The notes under the pieces were generated by a model. It searched no databases. It was not told the origin of the DNA and worked only from the letters and a program-made list of their open reading frames with translations. From the NCBI RefSeq assembly GCF_036884655.1, contig NC_088357.1, positions 42,664,001-42,728,000 on the forward strand: 64,000 nucleotides of DNA. The letters run 5' to 3'. The number at the start of each line of letters is the position of its first letter. The stretch's first letter is position 1. The position numbers were made by a program, and so were the translations under genes. Source of the stretch: Musa acuminata AAA Group (Eukaryota; Streptophyta; Magnoliopsida; Zingiberales; Musaceae). Shown one piece after another: positions 1 to 11,529 of this stretch.

Positions 1-1132
1 GGCATCACCAGTATCCATTCATGAAGAAGCTACACATAGGTTGTTTGGTTTCTTAATTCTTTATGGAACAGACAATATGCTTTTCAAGGGCTATTTGACT
101 GCCAAGTCAATATAAGAACCACAGTGTTATGTTTGCATATGGCAGAAGGCTCACAAGAATGAGAGTCTCTACCACAACTGAAAAGCATAAGATCGATAAT
201 TTAGAGAATAAAAACTTACAAATGTTCGTTGGCCATCATAAAACATGCATAATAGCTACCATTAATCCCATATAAAATTGCTAAAATATATTACACTTAT
301 AAGTTGGTAAAAGTCAATAATTCAGAAATGCTGGAAAACCTATTGTTTTGTATGAACATAACTGATTATAAGATAAGACCGGCCATTAGGATCTGAATTT
401 GATGTGGCATTTTCACTTTAGACATTGTTCTCTCTCTAAATACTGGTCGATGAAAATACCGTATTCCCCCATCTACCTGCTAAGGGCATCATCATTCATT
501 TCTACAGTTGTAGTCTACTTAGAAGGTGGAATTACTTGAGAACGTTGAACTCCAAGCAGTTAATCTCTCCAAGGTTGTACTACCAAAAGGACCACCCTGA
601 TCATTCTATAAACTGTGCTTCATTTTATTATTTTACAAAATTATGATGTCACTAAATTAGAAAAGCAATATAGTATATCAAACATCTTTATAAGCTCTTA
701 CAGCATTAACACGTTAAGTTCATTCCCTTAAGATTTTATTGGTTTCCCCAGCATGAAATGTAATTTTTCAACAAATGACATGATACAAGACAAATAAGAA
801 TTCTCAAGATGTAAGTTATTTTGTACGGTGGTAACATAAAAATTTAAGTAAAGAATAAGATCAACTCTTCTAGAAGGTGGAGAGCAGATACCCTCAGAAG
901 AGTACACTGCAACAGCAGATTATACACTAAGGTAACAATTTATAAAAATAAAATAGACATGTGAACTTAGCAATATTAAATATCAAGACAAAGCCAAAGG
1001 ATTACCTATGTTCACCTCTGACAACAGACACCTAAAATATGTTCCACTGTTCTCATCAGTGCTCATTGTTTCTGACTGCTGGTGGTAACAATATATCATA
1101 AAGTTTCTAAAATATGATGCAACTTTCAAATT
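1..1132. other. Downstream flank of the TPR-PB1 gene, no gene seen
   Basis: AT-rich sequence 3' of the minus-strand TPR-PB1 gene. It probably includes that gene's 3' UTR next to position 1132. I see no open reading frame with family features, no RNA gene and no recognisable transposon end. Confidence 0.5.
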
Positions 1133-3906
1133 TCAAACCCTCCGGCGAAACAACTGCTCAAGCCGAAAAAAAGGGACACCAATCATCCACCTTTTATCAT
1201 CATGAGTTTCATGCCAGGCTTGCACTATCTCCTCAATCATGAAGGTTGACCCTGTAATAAAGGAAAGGAACTTAGCAATTTAACCAGCACTGCTGAAAGC
1301 GGATTCCAGGGTTTCTAGTAGGCGCTTGTAAATTGTAAGTGCTTAAAGGTCATTTTGGGATGAATGGAGAATGAGAAGATGTTAATGAGGCATCTAGATG
1401 CCAAGGTCCATTAATGTAGCAGCTTAAATGGATCTGACAAGAAGATAATGACGTGCCAAGGTCACAAGTTGAGACATCTTAAGCAACACTTCCAAAGCTA
1501 TCCAAGGACTTGTGAGATGTTTGAACCTCCATGCATATACCATATGTGTGTGAATTAGCACAAAACATTAGGTGAAGATCCTTGTTACTGTAGTAGTTTC
1601 AGTTGAGTGGTTGTCAATGCCTAACACTGCAATATTGTGAGGTTAAATTGCATTTTTATTTCTCAGTACAAAACTAAGTATAAGATCATGAGACTGGTTG
1701 TCTATGAATCCAATGTGTCATCGCTATTGCAAAGTTTTACTTGTACTGTGGCACTTATACCTTTACCTATTAATTTTGCAAAAATCAAAGAAGCATAAAA
1801 TAATAAGGAAAAATGTGTTTCATAAATTTGAATGCACAAAAGCAACATATCATATCACATAAATGAACTGGAGATCCGTTTTTAAGTATGGAGAAAACCT
1901 TTTAAAATTTGCACCCGCAGAATTAAAGTGTCTAAAATATGTTCCATCATCCTTGACAAGGAAAAAATTAATTTGACGCATGATCTTGATTAGAAATACA
2001 TACCTTCTTGGGAAGTTCTATTCGCACAGTGGTTTTTTGTTATAACAGCAATGTCGACAGGGGAAACTCCGGCTAGTTTAAATTTTTCAACAGCTGCCAC
2101 AAGGAACTCTTCCCAAATGGGAATACCTAATTTAAATTCCATAACAGACCGTTCATAGAGAATAGTGCCCCATATTCTGTTTATCTGAGACCTCATGTTA
2201 GCAGCCTGTTCTGCTGTTTCATCCATAGACAGATCCTTAAAAAAACCATCTAAACCCATCTTCTCCAAGAGGCTTTTATCATCTTTGAGTTCAGAGAGTT
2301 CCTTTATCCGTTGCTCCTCCATTTTTTCCCACATGTTTGTTCCTTTTTCCATGTTATCCTCAGCATTGTTGTATAACTCGATGAGTTTTTCTGAAGCCCA
2401 GGCCTCTAGGTCTACCTCGCTTCCGAGAACATGACACCATGAAAGTTTTGCTCGCTCAAACTGTTGCAGACCAAGTGCAAGAAAACCTTCATAGAAGTCA
2501 GGTTTAATTTTTTGGGCATCTTTGTATCTCTTTCCAGCCTTAATATATTCATCTTGAGCCCACTCATATGCATCTTTCATTTTTTCATGTATTGATTCCT
2601 TGGAAGCATCTTCTGACAAGAATAATTTCTTCCTTGCTCGAGACAGATGAATATTTCCCCAATTAAACAATGCAAGTGCTGCCATGTCCTGAAAATTCCC
2701 TTCAGCAAGTTCAAAAATTTCCTGGGCTTCTTCACTAGTGATGGTATCTTCTATTGCCTCAGAGGAGAGCTTCATACCAAGCTCACGAAGGTTCACATAT
2801 GAATCAGAACTGAAACCCAAATAGTTCTTGAATAAGTGAGCAAATTGTATAATCCAGTCATCAACGTAAGTTGGTGAACTCTTCTCCTCATCATTCATGA
2901 TGCTATGATATTCTGCAACAACATTATGATTTGTTCCTTGCACTGTCGAAGAAGAATTAGTTTCCGCATCTTCAAACCATGGCGCACACTCAGGACTAAC
3001 TTCTGTTAAATACAGTCGGACTGAACCCTGTGGTTCTGCAGATTGCCTAGCCCACGTTAGCTCTTCAGATGTAGTGATTGTCACCAAGTCACCCTCTCTA
3101 TCCCTATACTTGATAAGGATGGCCTTTAAGCTTGGAAATTTCCTACCAACGGTCTCCCTTAACCGTAACATGCTGCAGTTAGCTGGTATCTGGGCCCATC
3201 TTATATCCTCTGCAAAGACTAGCTTCACAACCCACATAGGTTGTTCCTTAACATCAATGTGTTTCTCCTCTGTGATCACCTTCTCCTCAGCCTTGTGGCT
3301 TCTCTTCTTCTTCTTCTTCTTCTTCTTTTTCTTCTTTAGCTTCTCTTTCACTGCTACAACTTCCGTTAGTGAAAGATCTGCATTATCATCTAACACGAAG
3401 CCCTTCTTCTCCATCACCTTCTTTACCCTTTCAGATATCTCTAGTGCTGTGATGTTGTTAGGCTCCAAATTCAAGACAACATCAACATCTTTACATGCCA
3501 AATCCAATCTACTCAAAGCCTCGAGGCATCTAGCCCTTTTCAAGAGGGCTTTACTGTACTTGGGTGATGCCTCAAGTGCTAGATTACATTCCTTGATTGC
3601 TCGGTGGTACTGCTTTGGTTCCATCTGCATATAACAAGTGGCTATGTTGCTGTGTAGGTACGCTATGTTGGCGTGGTTCTTGGGAAACAGCTTAATAGCA
3701 TTTTCATATTTAAGCAAAGCCCCTTCATAATCTCTTTTCTGAAATAATTTGTTGCCTTCCTCTTTCATGTCATGTGCCATGTCCAAAAAAATTGTTGTTC
3801 CCTCACCAAAGACTTTCGGGTTGTGCTCATTGGATCTGGCATGTTTTGATTCTGTGCCATTTTTACCTCCTGAATTCTTCTTTTTCTTTCCTCTTGGCTT
3901 ACCCAT
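1133..3906 (-). CDS. Phox/CLMP1-like TPR and PB1 domain protein
   Basis: Two coding exons on the minus strand: 3906-2004 and 1251-1133, split by an intron of about 750 bp with GT/AG ends. Together they are 2022 nt, giving 673 residues. A three-motif TPR block lies at about residues 46-161 and a PB1 domain at about 224-305 with an acidic OPCA-type stretch ([11 protein letters not shown]). A helical C-terminal half follows. The short last exon encodes a conserved tail ending in LFRRRV. In the plant Phox1-4/CLMP1 family the TPR part is thought to dock Hsp70/Hsp90-type partners; that role is family knowledge, not seen here. The start is the ATG at 3906; an in-frame TTG two codons upstream is not needed. 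The N-terminus is Lys-rich, and an 11-Lys run (191-201) separates TPR and PB1. Confidence 0.92.
1252..2003 (-). other. Intron of the TPR-PB1 gene
   Basis: On the minus strand the donor is AAG|GTATG at 2003 and the acceptor is TTACAG at 1252. The reading phase is preserved (one base of a Gly codon before the intron, two after). No coding content or mobile-element ends seen inside. Confidence 0.85.
3301..3341 (+). repeat. (CTT)n microsatellite inside a coding exon
   Basis: A run of about ten CTT units. On the minus strand it reads as AAG codons and encodes the 11-residue lysine tract of the TPR-PB1 protein. Trinucleotide periodicity means length changes would stay in frame. Confidence 0.9.
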
Positions 3907-6900
3907 TTCCAATTATCAAGTTCAATATTTTCTCTCTCCTTTTTCTCTTAGAGGACAAAGAGACACAATCTGAACCTTCTTCACAAGAACAATCAATAGC
4001 TAGCTTGTTCTCAAATTCAAAGTTGCTTGCTTCTTATGTTCAATGATTTCAATAAGCAACAAAATATATAGACAATGCTTGAAGAAAGCAGAAAATGGGA
4101 TTTCACGAGGACAAACGGGTTTTCCACAATATAAGATCTAGAAAATCCTAATCTAGCATCAAAGAACCCATATTTCCCTCCCTAATGAACCGGAAACACC
4201 CTAAAAATTCCTGGAAGTAATTTAACAACCCAAATTGCCATAGAATATTTGATCGAAACTCCCTGCGGACCAATAAAAAACCTAATCTTGCACCCAGAGA
4301 CCAAACTGCTCTCACACAAATTTCAGGGAAGAGCCAGAATTCATTCAAACAATAACAATATGATAACTTATCTGTAGGATGGCTCCTCCGTGCCTTCCTT
4401 CTCCAAGATCGGATCTTTCAATTCGACCGAGCGTTTTTTTTCTGAGGAAATCTATGCCACGAAGAAATCACTTGGAAAAAACCTCACCTTCCTCCTGCCG
4501 ACCAAAACTCTCGACTCCTCTTAATCGAAATCTCGACATTTCAACACCGCCACACGCAATCGAACCATTTCTTCTTCGTGCGGGGGTGGGTGGGGAGGCT
4601 TGGAGAAGTCGGCACGGAAAGGTTTCCCCTACCGGTTCGCTTGCGCTATTCCGGGGCCTTGGGATCGATCACGTATCCTAGCGGGAGAGCGGTCTCGTTT
4701 CCACTCCCTATTTTTTTGGGGTCAACGCCAAAAATAGCCAAAGAAACGGGTTGACTATTATTCTATTTCCACGTTATGTTGACTTCTTTTTACCATTCAT
4801 GGAACGAAAAGACAGCGGTCTTTTTTGTCCACTTCAGTGTATATATAAATAAATATATATAATAATATCTAATATTTTACTAAATGACAACCTTATACAT
4901 CAACAACCATAAATAATAACCTTATAATTTATTAAAATTTTACAGGATAACAAAAATAAATTATCACATATAAATCAATATGCAACAATCAACACCCGAA
5001 CATCGAGTATAATTTAGAGGGTGATCGATAATTATTTATAGCACCTCATTTCTACATAAATGAAGCCAATATTTATAGGTCTTAATTGGTAATTGTTATT
5101 GACAATTTTCTAAAAAAATATACTATTTTGATTCCTTAATTAAAAATTGCTACTTAGATAAGGTGGTCACATCTCGGATTGCTACATTTGCGATGCACCC
5201 ATGACACACCCAACAAGTCCGGGTCGAGCCAATCGCTTCCGGATCCAAACTATAATAACCCAATCACAATCCGAACCCGATAGGCTTGAGAATGCGGTCG
5301 AGTTGCATTGGCCCAAGCCCACACCTAAAAAAGGCCAGATTGGGCCAACAACATTCGAGCTCGATCCTGACCAGGCCGAGGTCGGCCCAACAACACCTAA
5401 GGCTGACCAACCAATGACGGGCCAACACCTCACTACAGCGCTTTTAAAGCGTTATTGTGGCTCTATATATATAACTAATTAGTAGTTAAACCTCTTTAAT
5501 ATTTCGATCTTTAAATTTAAAAATTTATATTAAAATTTTTATAATGATGAAAATAAAATATTTTACTCCACTTATCCTAACGTTGTTGATTTTAACAATA
5601 GAAGATACAATACACGACAACACGTGCATGAATGATACAAAATGATAAACAAAAGGATAATTTAAATGATGATGATGAACAATAATACTATGGGTGGTTA
5701 TAGTCGATGAGAATGACACGATAGTTGATTTTATCGACATTGATCCGAACATCGATGATAAGAAAAAAAATGAGGTAAAACAATAAGGCATGTGCGTCAA
5801 TGCCAAAATGATAAAGAGAAGGGAGGTGAGATATTGGATAGTGCGCATATTGCTCCGTATTCTCTTTCTCCTCCGATATCGTTCTACATCTACGTTGACA
5901 TCGATAGAGGTGACAAGTAAGGCATCGGAGTCATGCAGTAATTTATTCTTAGGTGTGTTGATCGTGTTATTCAAAATTTGTTAAATAAAGCCATGATTAA
6001 AGAATTTGTTTTGGAAAAATCGTTGAAACTTTCAGGAAGCAAATTTCTGAAATTGAGAGTTTCTTAAGATAAGGTGATGTATAGAACTTAAAATTCATGA
6101 AATTTTGATATGTTTATTAAGTGCAAGCCATGTGCTGTTGGTAAAGCTGCCGCTGCCATGTGGCACTTCTTCTCGATGTGTACGCGGCACTAATCCTTTG
6201 CTCCTATGGTGGCTCCCACCAACTTTCTAAAAGAAACTGAGCCAATTGAAGCTGGAATCTGATGGTTGCACATTGGACATATATTTGAGATAAAATTTTC
6301 TGATTATTTATTTTAGATCTTTTACTTATACTCATAAATAAATAATAATTTTTAAGAATTAAATACGAGATATGAAAATATAAATTTATGATAGATATTA
6401 TTGAGTGATTACATATATTTTTTTATTTTTTATTTAGTCACGTGAATTAATCATTGAGAGATTATAGTTCTTCTCTTATCGATCGTATACGAAGGATAAA
6501 AATAGAGTAAAAGACGAATCTAGTTCTTTTTGTAGATCGATATTATTATAAATTTTCGATGCAAAGATGATGTCTCTACTGAAATATTATTATTTAATTT
6601 TAATCTTAAATTTATTTTTTTTAAAATATTATATTAATATATTATTTTTTTTTATATACTTACATAAAAAAAAAAGTGAGCTAACTTCCCACAAAGCTGG
6701 AATTACATTATGATGGTTAGTGCATAGTGGACGTAACTGTGAGATCGATTAGAGAAAACTTAGTGATTGATGGGATGCAAAGCAATGAATAATGATCGTT
6801 GGAAAGAGATGAATTCTATCATTCTGTGCCATAAGACAGCGCAGCGTCAGTCTTCTTTCGTTGGGTTTGCAGAGTGTGGAGTAGCTTGTGCGGCTGCAAC

Positions 6901-9240
6901 CGGTGGATAGGGACCAGACAAAAGGCAGCCTTTGGTTTGTCTCATCGGTGATAGGCGATGAACCCGCGTCGCTTTATCCGACTCTCTCTGTCACTTCGAG
7001 CTCCCCACAAAGAAGTTTGGACCACGCCACCAACCACTGTATCGGTGGCGTCCACGGCGTTCGGAGTGCCTTTCCGAGCGTGTTCTTCAGGAAGTGACAT
7101 TTTGGGCATCATCCAATCCTTGCAAGATTTTATCTTCACTGGCCCAATAATAAAAAAGGACACTCTACTTTGTCCCTTTCATTAAAAACTGCTTTCTGGA
7201 ATAGGTTAACATTGAGATAGGATCTAAAGAATGATTTATTGGACCAATTATATCATTGCATATTGATTTCTTTTCGTTTTAATTTGAGGTGAGGTGGATG
7301 ATCTTATCGACTCAATTTTTAAATAGATTTATTGTCCTCTCCAATCTTATCAATTTCATAAAAATGACGATATTATGAGATTCAATTTGCTTGGTGGTGT
7401 TTGTCTTTAAATCAGAAAAAAAAATCCTCCCAAATATTAGCAAAATAAAAAAATAAAGAAGTAAGTTTTTTTTGCTGTGATAAATTTTATATTGGATGTA
7501 TTGATAATTTCTAGATAATATCTAATAGCAAAATTATGTAAGAATCGCATCTTATTTACATACATATATTCATGTACGTATGCATGTGGATTAATTATAT
7601 ATTATCTTTTATAATTAGTTATATTTAGTATTTTAATTATTATATTTTTTAAAATTATATTAGGATCCATATACTCACGAAAGTATAACATTAAGATCCT
7701 TATACAAGATTAAAAATATAATTTAATAAGATTAAAAAAAATATTGTTAGAGCAATGAGTTAAATATTTCACTTTCTTAAGTATATGAATCTCAATATAA
7801 TTTTTGAAAGTATAGACACCATAATACCAAAGATAATTAATTACAAAGAGTAATATATAATTAGCTTATATGCATGCATACGAAGATGAATTATCATTTA
7901 GATTTCTATCTTTGATTACTTATTTTCTTGTTTCTCTTTGATAAGGGTAAAATTTGGAACACATAATTAGAAAAAAAAAAAAGAAGAGTTTTCTTTTGAG
8001 AGAACCTCCTATTTTGATTTATAGGTTAAATTTACTTACAAAGATTAAAAAAAAGCAGATAAAGGAACACTATTTTTTTTTACAAATACATAAATCATGA
8101 AATTGAGATAATCAGTAGAAAAAAAATTTCATATTTTTTGTATTGAAAATTATATTCCATTTGTTATTATGTTTTATGATAATTATACCAACTACACCTC
8201 ATTATCTTTTAAAAGAATTAATATTTTGCTCATCTCACTTGCTGATGTGTTGACAACTCAGTATCAAATTGCACATCGATTATAAAACATTATATTGGTC
8301 ATAAACAAAAAGAAAAACAATCAAATCACTGTTGAAACAAGTTCAAATATTTGTATATAGTTAATCAGTTCCTTCTAAACAATAATATCTGATTTGTCAA
8401 ATAATTAAACCTATGCGACTCACTTAAGTTGTTTGAACATGTTTTTAAATTAAATTTGAATAAATCTAAAATAGATTTAGTAGGTAAAATTAATGGATAT
8501 GTAGTTTTAGTCATTCCTATATATAAATTATAAATATATATATAATTTAGAATAATATAAATGCCTTGTTGACATGGAGCCAATAAAATAAAGGGGCAAG
8601 TGTTAAGATATATCAAATATATTATGTTCAATGTTGCTACGTGTTTCCTCGTTGAGCAGTCGAAGAAGATGGTAGCAGCACATTTCACCTCCCTTCAAGG
8701 AGGATGTTTTCTTTAAAGAACAACATTTTTGACAGCTAATTTTTTATTAGCTTACGGTATGAAAAAGGAAAAAACAAAAAAGTTTTGAGGAACTGAGTCT
8801 TCTATTTTGGTCTTTTTGACTCTGTTTTTATCCCTAATCACTACTACATATTGATTGCATTTCTGATTTCGAGTTTTTTTTTATATAATATTGGACATGA
8901 TTTTATTTTTTAAATAGTGAAAGTAAAATTATTCACGTTCAATCAAAATTTGACACATTACATCTTAATCAATAAAAAAATATATTATTTTTAATTTTTT
9001 TTTCATCATATTGAATATGATTTTATGATGGAGTTTTTAAATAGTGTTATTCGCATTCAATAAATAGTATTATTTGTTAAATATAAAATATTTAAAAACA
9101 TATTCATCATACACTATAAATTATTTCTCTTGAGGGCAAACCGAGCGGTATGAGAAATTGATTAGAAAATATCAATAAGAGGGCAAACCTTATTACTCTT
9201 GAGATCTAACTTTATGGTTAGAATGAATATATACAATAGT

Positions 9241-9490
9241 GTCTCGTATTGGTGTTTTGAGATGACTCAGTATGATATGATACTGACGTACCGAGCGGTA
9301 CACCAGAACGTACCGAACGATACACTAGGGTTTATCGAGCTATTTCCTTTTACTGTACCATCGTAACACTACTATAGTGTACCACTATAGCACTGTAGCA
9401 TGATCAGTCCAGTAACAAGTGGTCCACATATCAATATATCATCGGACCGATACATATTGTCCCGTACCGAATAGTACCATTCAAAATTAC
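9241..9490. repeat. Degenerate GTACCGAGCGGTACACC-type dispersed repeat fragment
   Basis: Moderately GC-rich patch in AT-rich surroundings, with repeated GTACCGA and GGTACACC-like words (for example near 9288-9306 and 9310-9330) and short palindromes around them. It resembles a dispersed element but I cannot define its ends or a target duplication. A similar but weaker GGTAT-rich patch lies in the last SPS intron (about 23890-24060). Confidence 0.4.
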
Positions 9491-9514
9491 AGGTTAGAAT
9501 ACCATCGGATGTAG

Positions 9515-10090
9515 ATTGACATTCATATCAAATTCTAAGGCTCTAATAGAATTATAACAGAATTTTGTGCAGGTATTTTAACAGAATTATCATATATATA
9601 ATTGAACATAATTTTATAAAAAAATATTTTTTATTTATTTATTAAAGAATAAAAAAAAGATCAACACCATTTGATTGAATAGTTACCTCAAACTCTTTCT
9701 TGTTTGAAAAAAGAGTTTTGAGTTAACTATTTGGTAAAATATAAAATATTTTACCAAATATAGTGTTATTTATATTCAATAAAAGTTTGATAAAATATAA
9801 AATATTCAAAAAATATTCATCAGACTCAATAATATTTCTATCAAACATTATGACTCTCACTGTGATGGTATCCCATAAATTGACATTCATATCAAATTCT
9901 CATGTCTGAAGGCTCTAAATATAAGTCAACCCCAACCAACTAGCAAAACTATTTTGACGAAATTATCACATATAAAATTAAACATAATTTTATAAAAATA
10001 TTTATATTTATTTATTTAAATAAAAATAAAAAAATGATCAACATCATTTGATTGAATAGTTGTCTCAACTCTCTTTATTGTTCGAAGAAA
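9515..10090. repeat. AT-rich direct duplication, offset about 364 bp
   Basis: The block at about 9515-9710 (starting ATTGACATTCATATCAAATT) recurs in the same order at about 9879-10085, including the motifs CATTTGATTGAATAGTT and AACTCT. The copies have diverged by substitutions and small indels. A 14-bp inverted repeat with a 3-base loop sits between them at 9729-9759. Confidence 0.7.
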
Positions 10091-11445
10091 CCATCCCCTA
10101 TTTTTCATGAAAACAGAATCAAATGAGTCAGGTGATTAGACATTCCAAACCATCGACATCTTCCCCTAAAGTTATATAATATATATTTAAACCTTAAAAA
10201 AATTAGCATAATATATGACCAGCAATTAAGAAATTCTCCATCATGGTGATCGGTGACGGCTTTGAATTTTAAAAATAATAATATAAAAATAATTGTCATA
10301 ATAAAGTTTAAAAAGTGTATTATCTTCGACTAGAATTTAAGTATCTATGCTTAGTAAAATGACCATCAACTAAGGAAAATATATAAACTCACATATATAC
10401 ATATATACGTAAGTTGTTCTATTTTACAAAGATAAAATGAAATCAAATAATTTGAAGGGATGCATATATATATATAATTTTATTTTTACACAATTATAAT
10501 CACTTTTGATAATTTTTTATGGTCATTCCAACAAAAATAAGAAAGAAAAAAGCTTTTAAACAAAAATACAGAAATAATTAAATTAACTTGAGAGCACCTT
10601 TTCTTTGGTCCACTATTTTGATGCAAACTTATTCTTGGAGAGTGATAATTGAACTTACTGTAGCAGATTCCATTAGCATCTTTTAATCACCTGTCTTACC
10701 ACATAAAATGTTCTTCCCATCTGCAATGGTATTAGATTCCTCTTCACCCTCTTCTCCTCCTCCCTGATTTATTATTTTTCACTTGACCCAAAAAAAAAAG
10801 AAGATTTTTTTCCATTTTGTGATTGAAATCCATGCCATTACTGCCACAATAGCTTTTAGATTATTTTTCCTTCACTCTCCTGTGGGGAGTCCAAAATATA
10901 TGAGAAATTATTTATCAAGCAGATGATGATGATTCTCTACTTGATAATTTAAAAGGGAATTTAATTAATTAGTAATAATTATTCTTGTTGTATTTATTTG
11001 TTTATTTCTTATTATAACCTCAGTCTCCTCTCAGTTACAGAAACGAAAAGGTGCTTACTGTAAGGTGCGGGCGACCTGACGCTTAACGTACGCGGATAAG
11101 CGTATCGCCGTTGGATTCTTATATGTCACGAATCTTAGAGCCAAACACCGCCGGAGGATGCGAACGGCACACGAATCTTCAAGCCGAAAGGCTGATCTCC
11201 AATGCTGTGTTGTCTCCGATGACCACCGGCTGATTCCCAAGAGCGACGAACCTCGAATCGTCGTCGTTGATTCTGATGGTTTGCTTATCTCGAAGCAACG
11301 GTGTTCATATCCAACGGTCAAGAATGTTGTTCGCACGACCCCATTCGTGCGGTCTGGTCACGCCGTGTCGTTCTGGGGGACGCTTCTCTTCCCCGTGTCT
11401 CTCGCTTCTTTCTTACATCGCCGCACATATATTGATTGCCTCCAC

Positions 11446-11447
<2 letters not shown>

Positions 11448-11477
<30 letters not shown>
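11448..11477 (+). repeat. (GA)n microsatellite in the SPS 5' leader
   Basis: About 15 uninterrupted GA units ending about 52 nt upstream of the SPS start codon, so probably in the 5' UTR or core promoter. A weak TATA-like stretch (CATATATTGA) lies about 20 bp before it. GA/CT tracts are common at plant transcription starts. Any regulatory role here is inference. Confidence 0.85.
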
Positions 11478-11479
<2 letters not shown>

Positions 11480-11529
11480 TTCTCCTCCTCCCTCTCCTTG
11501 TTGTCTCGTCTCTTCTTGTCAGTTCGATC

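Larger units (their letters stand above)
3907..11040. other. Intergenic region between TPR-PB1 and SPS genes
   Basis: About 7 kb of mostly AT-rich DNA separating two divergently transcribed genes. 3907-4690 is probably the 5' UTR and promoter of the minus-strand gene. Two GC-richer islands, about 5180-5450 and 6840-7160, have only short overlapping frames with no recognisable protein. The rest contains poly-A/T stretches, an AT-rich duplication and a degenerate repeat fragment, listed separately. No gene is supported. Confidence 0.6.

Noticed and set aside
3907..3912. TTG as an upstream start for the TPR-PB1 protein
   Set aside because: Plant genes normally start at ATG, and the ATG at 3906 gives the family-like N-terminus.
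4379..4681. 100-residue frame upstream of the TPR-PB1 gene
   Set aside because: No recognisable domain; probably promoter or 5' UTR sequence of the minus-strand gene.
5180..5482. Pro/Thr-rich frames in a GC-richer island
   Set aside because: Short overlapping frames on both strands without homology I can recognise.
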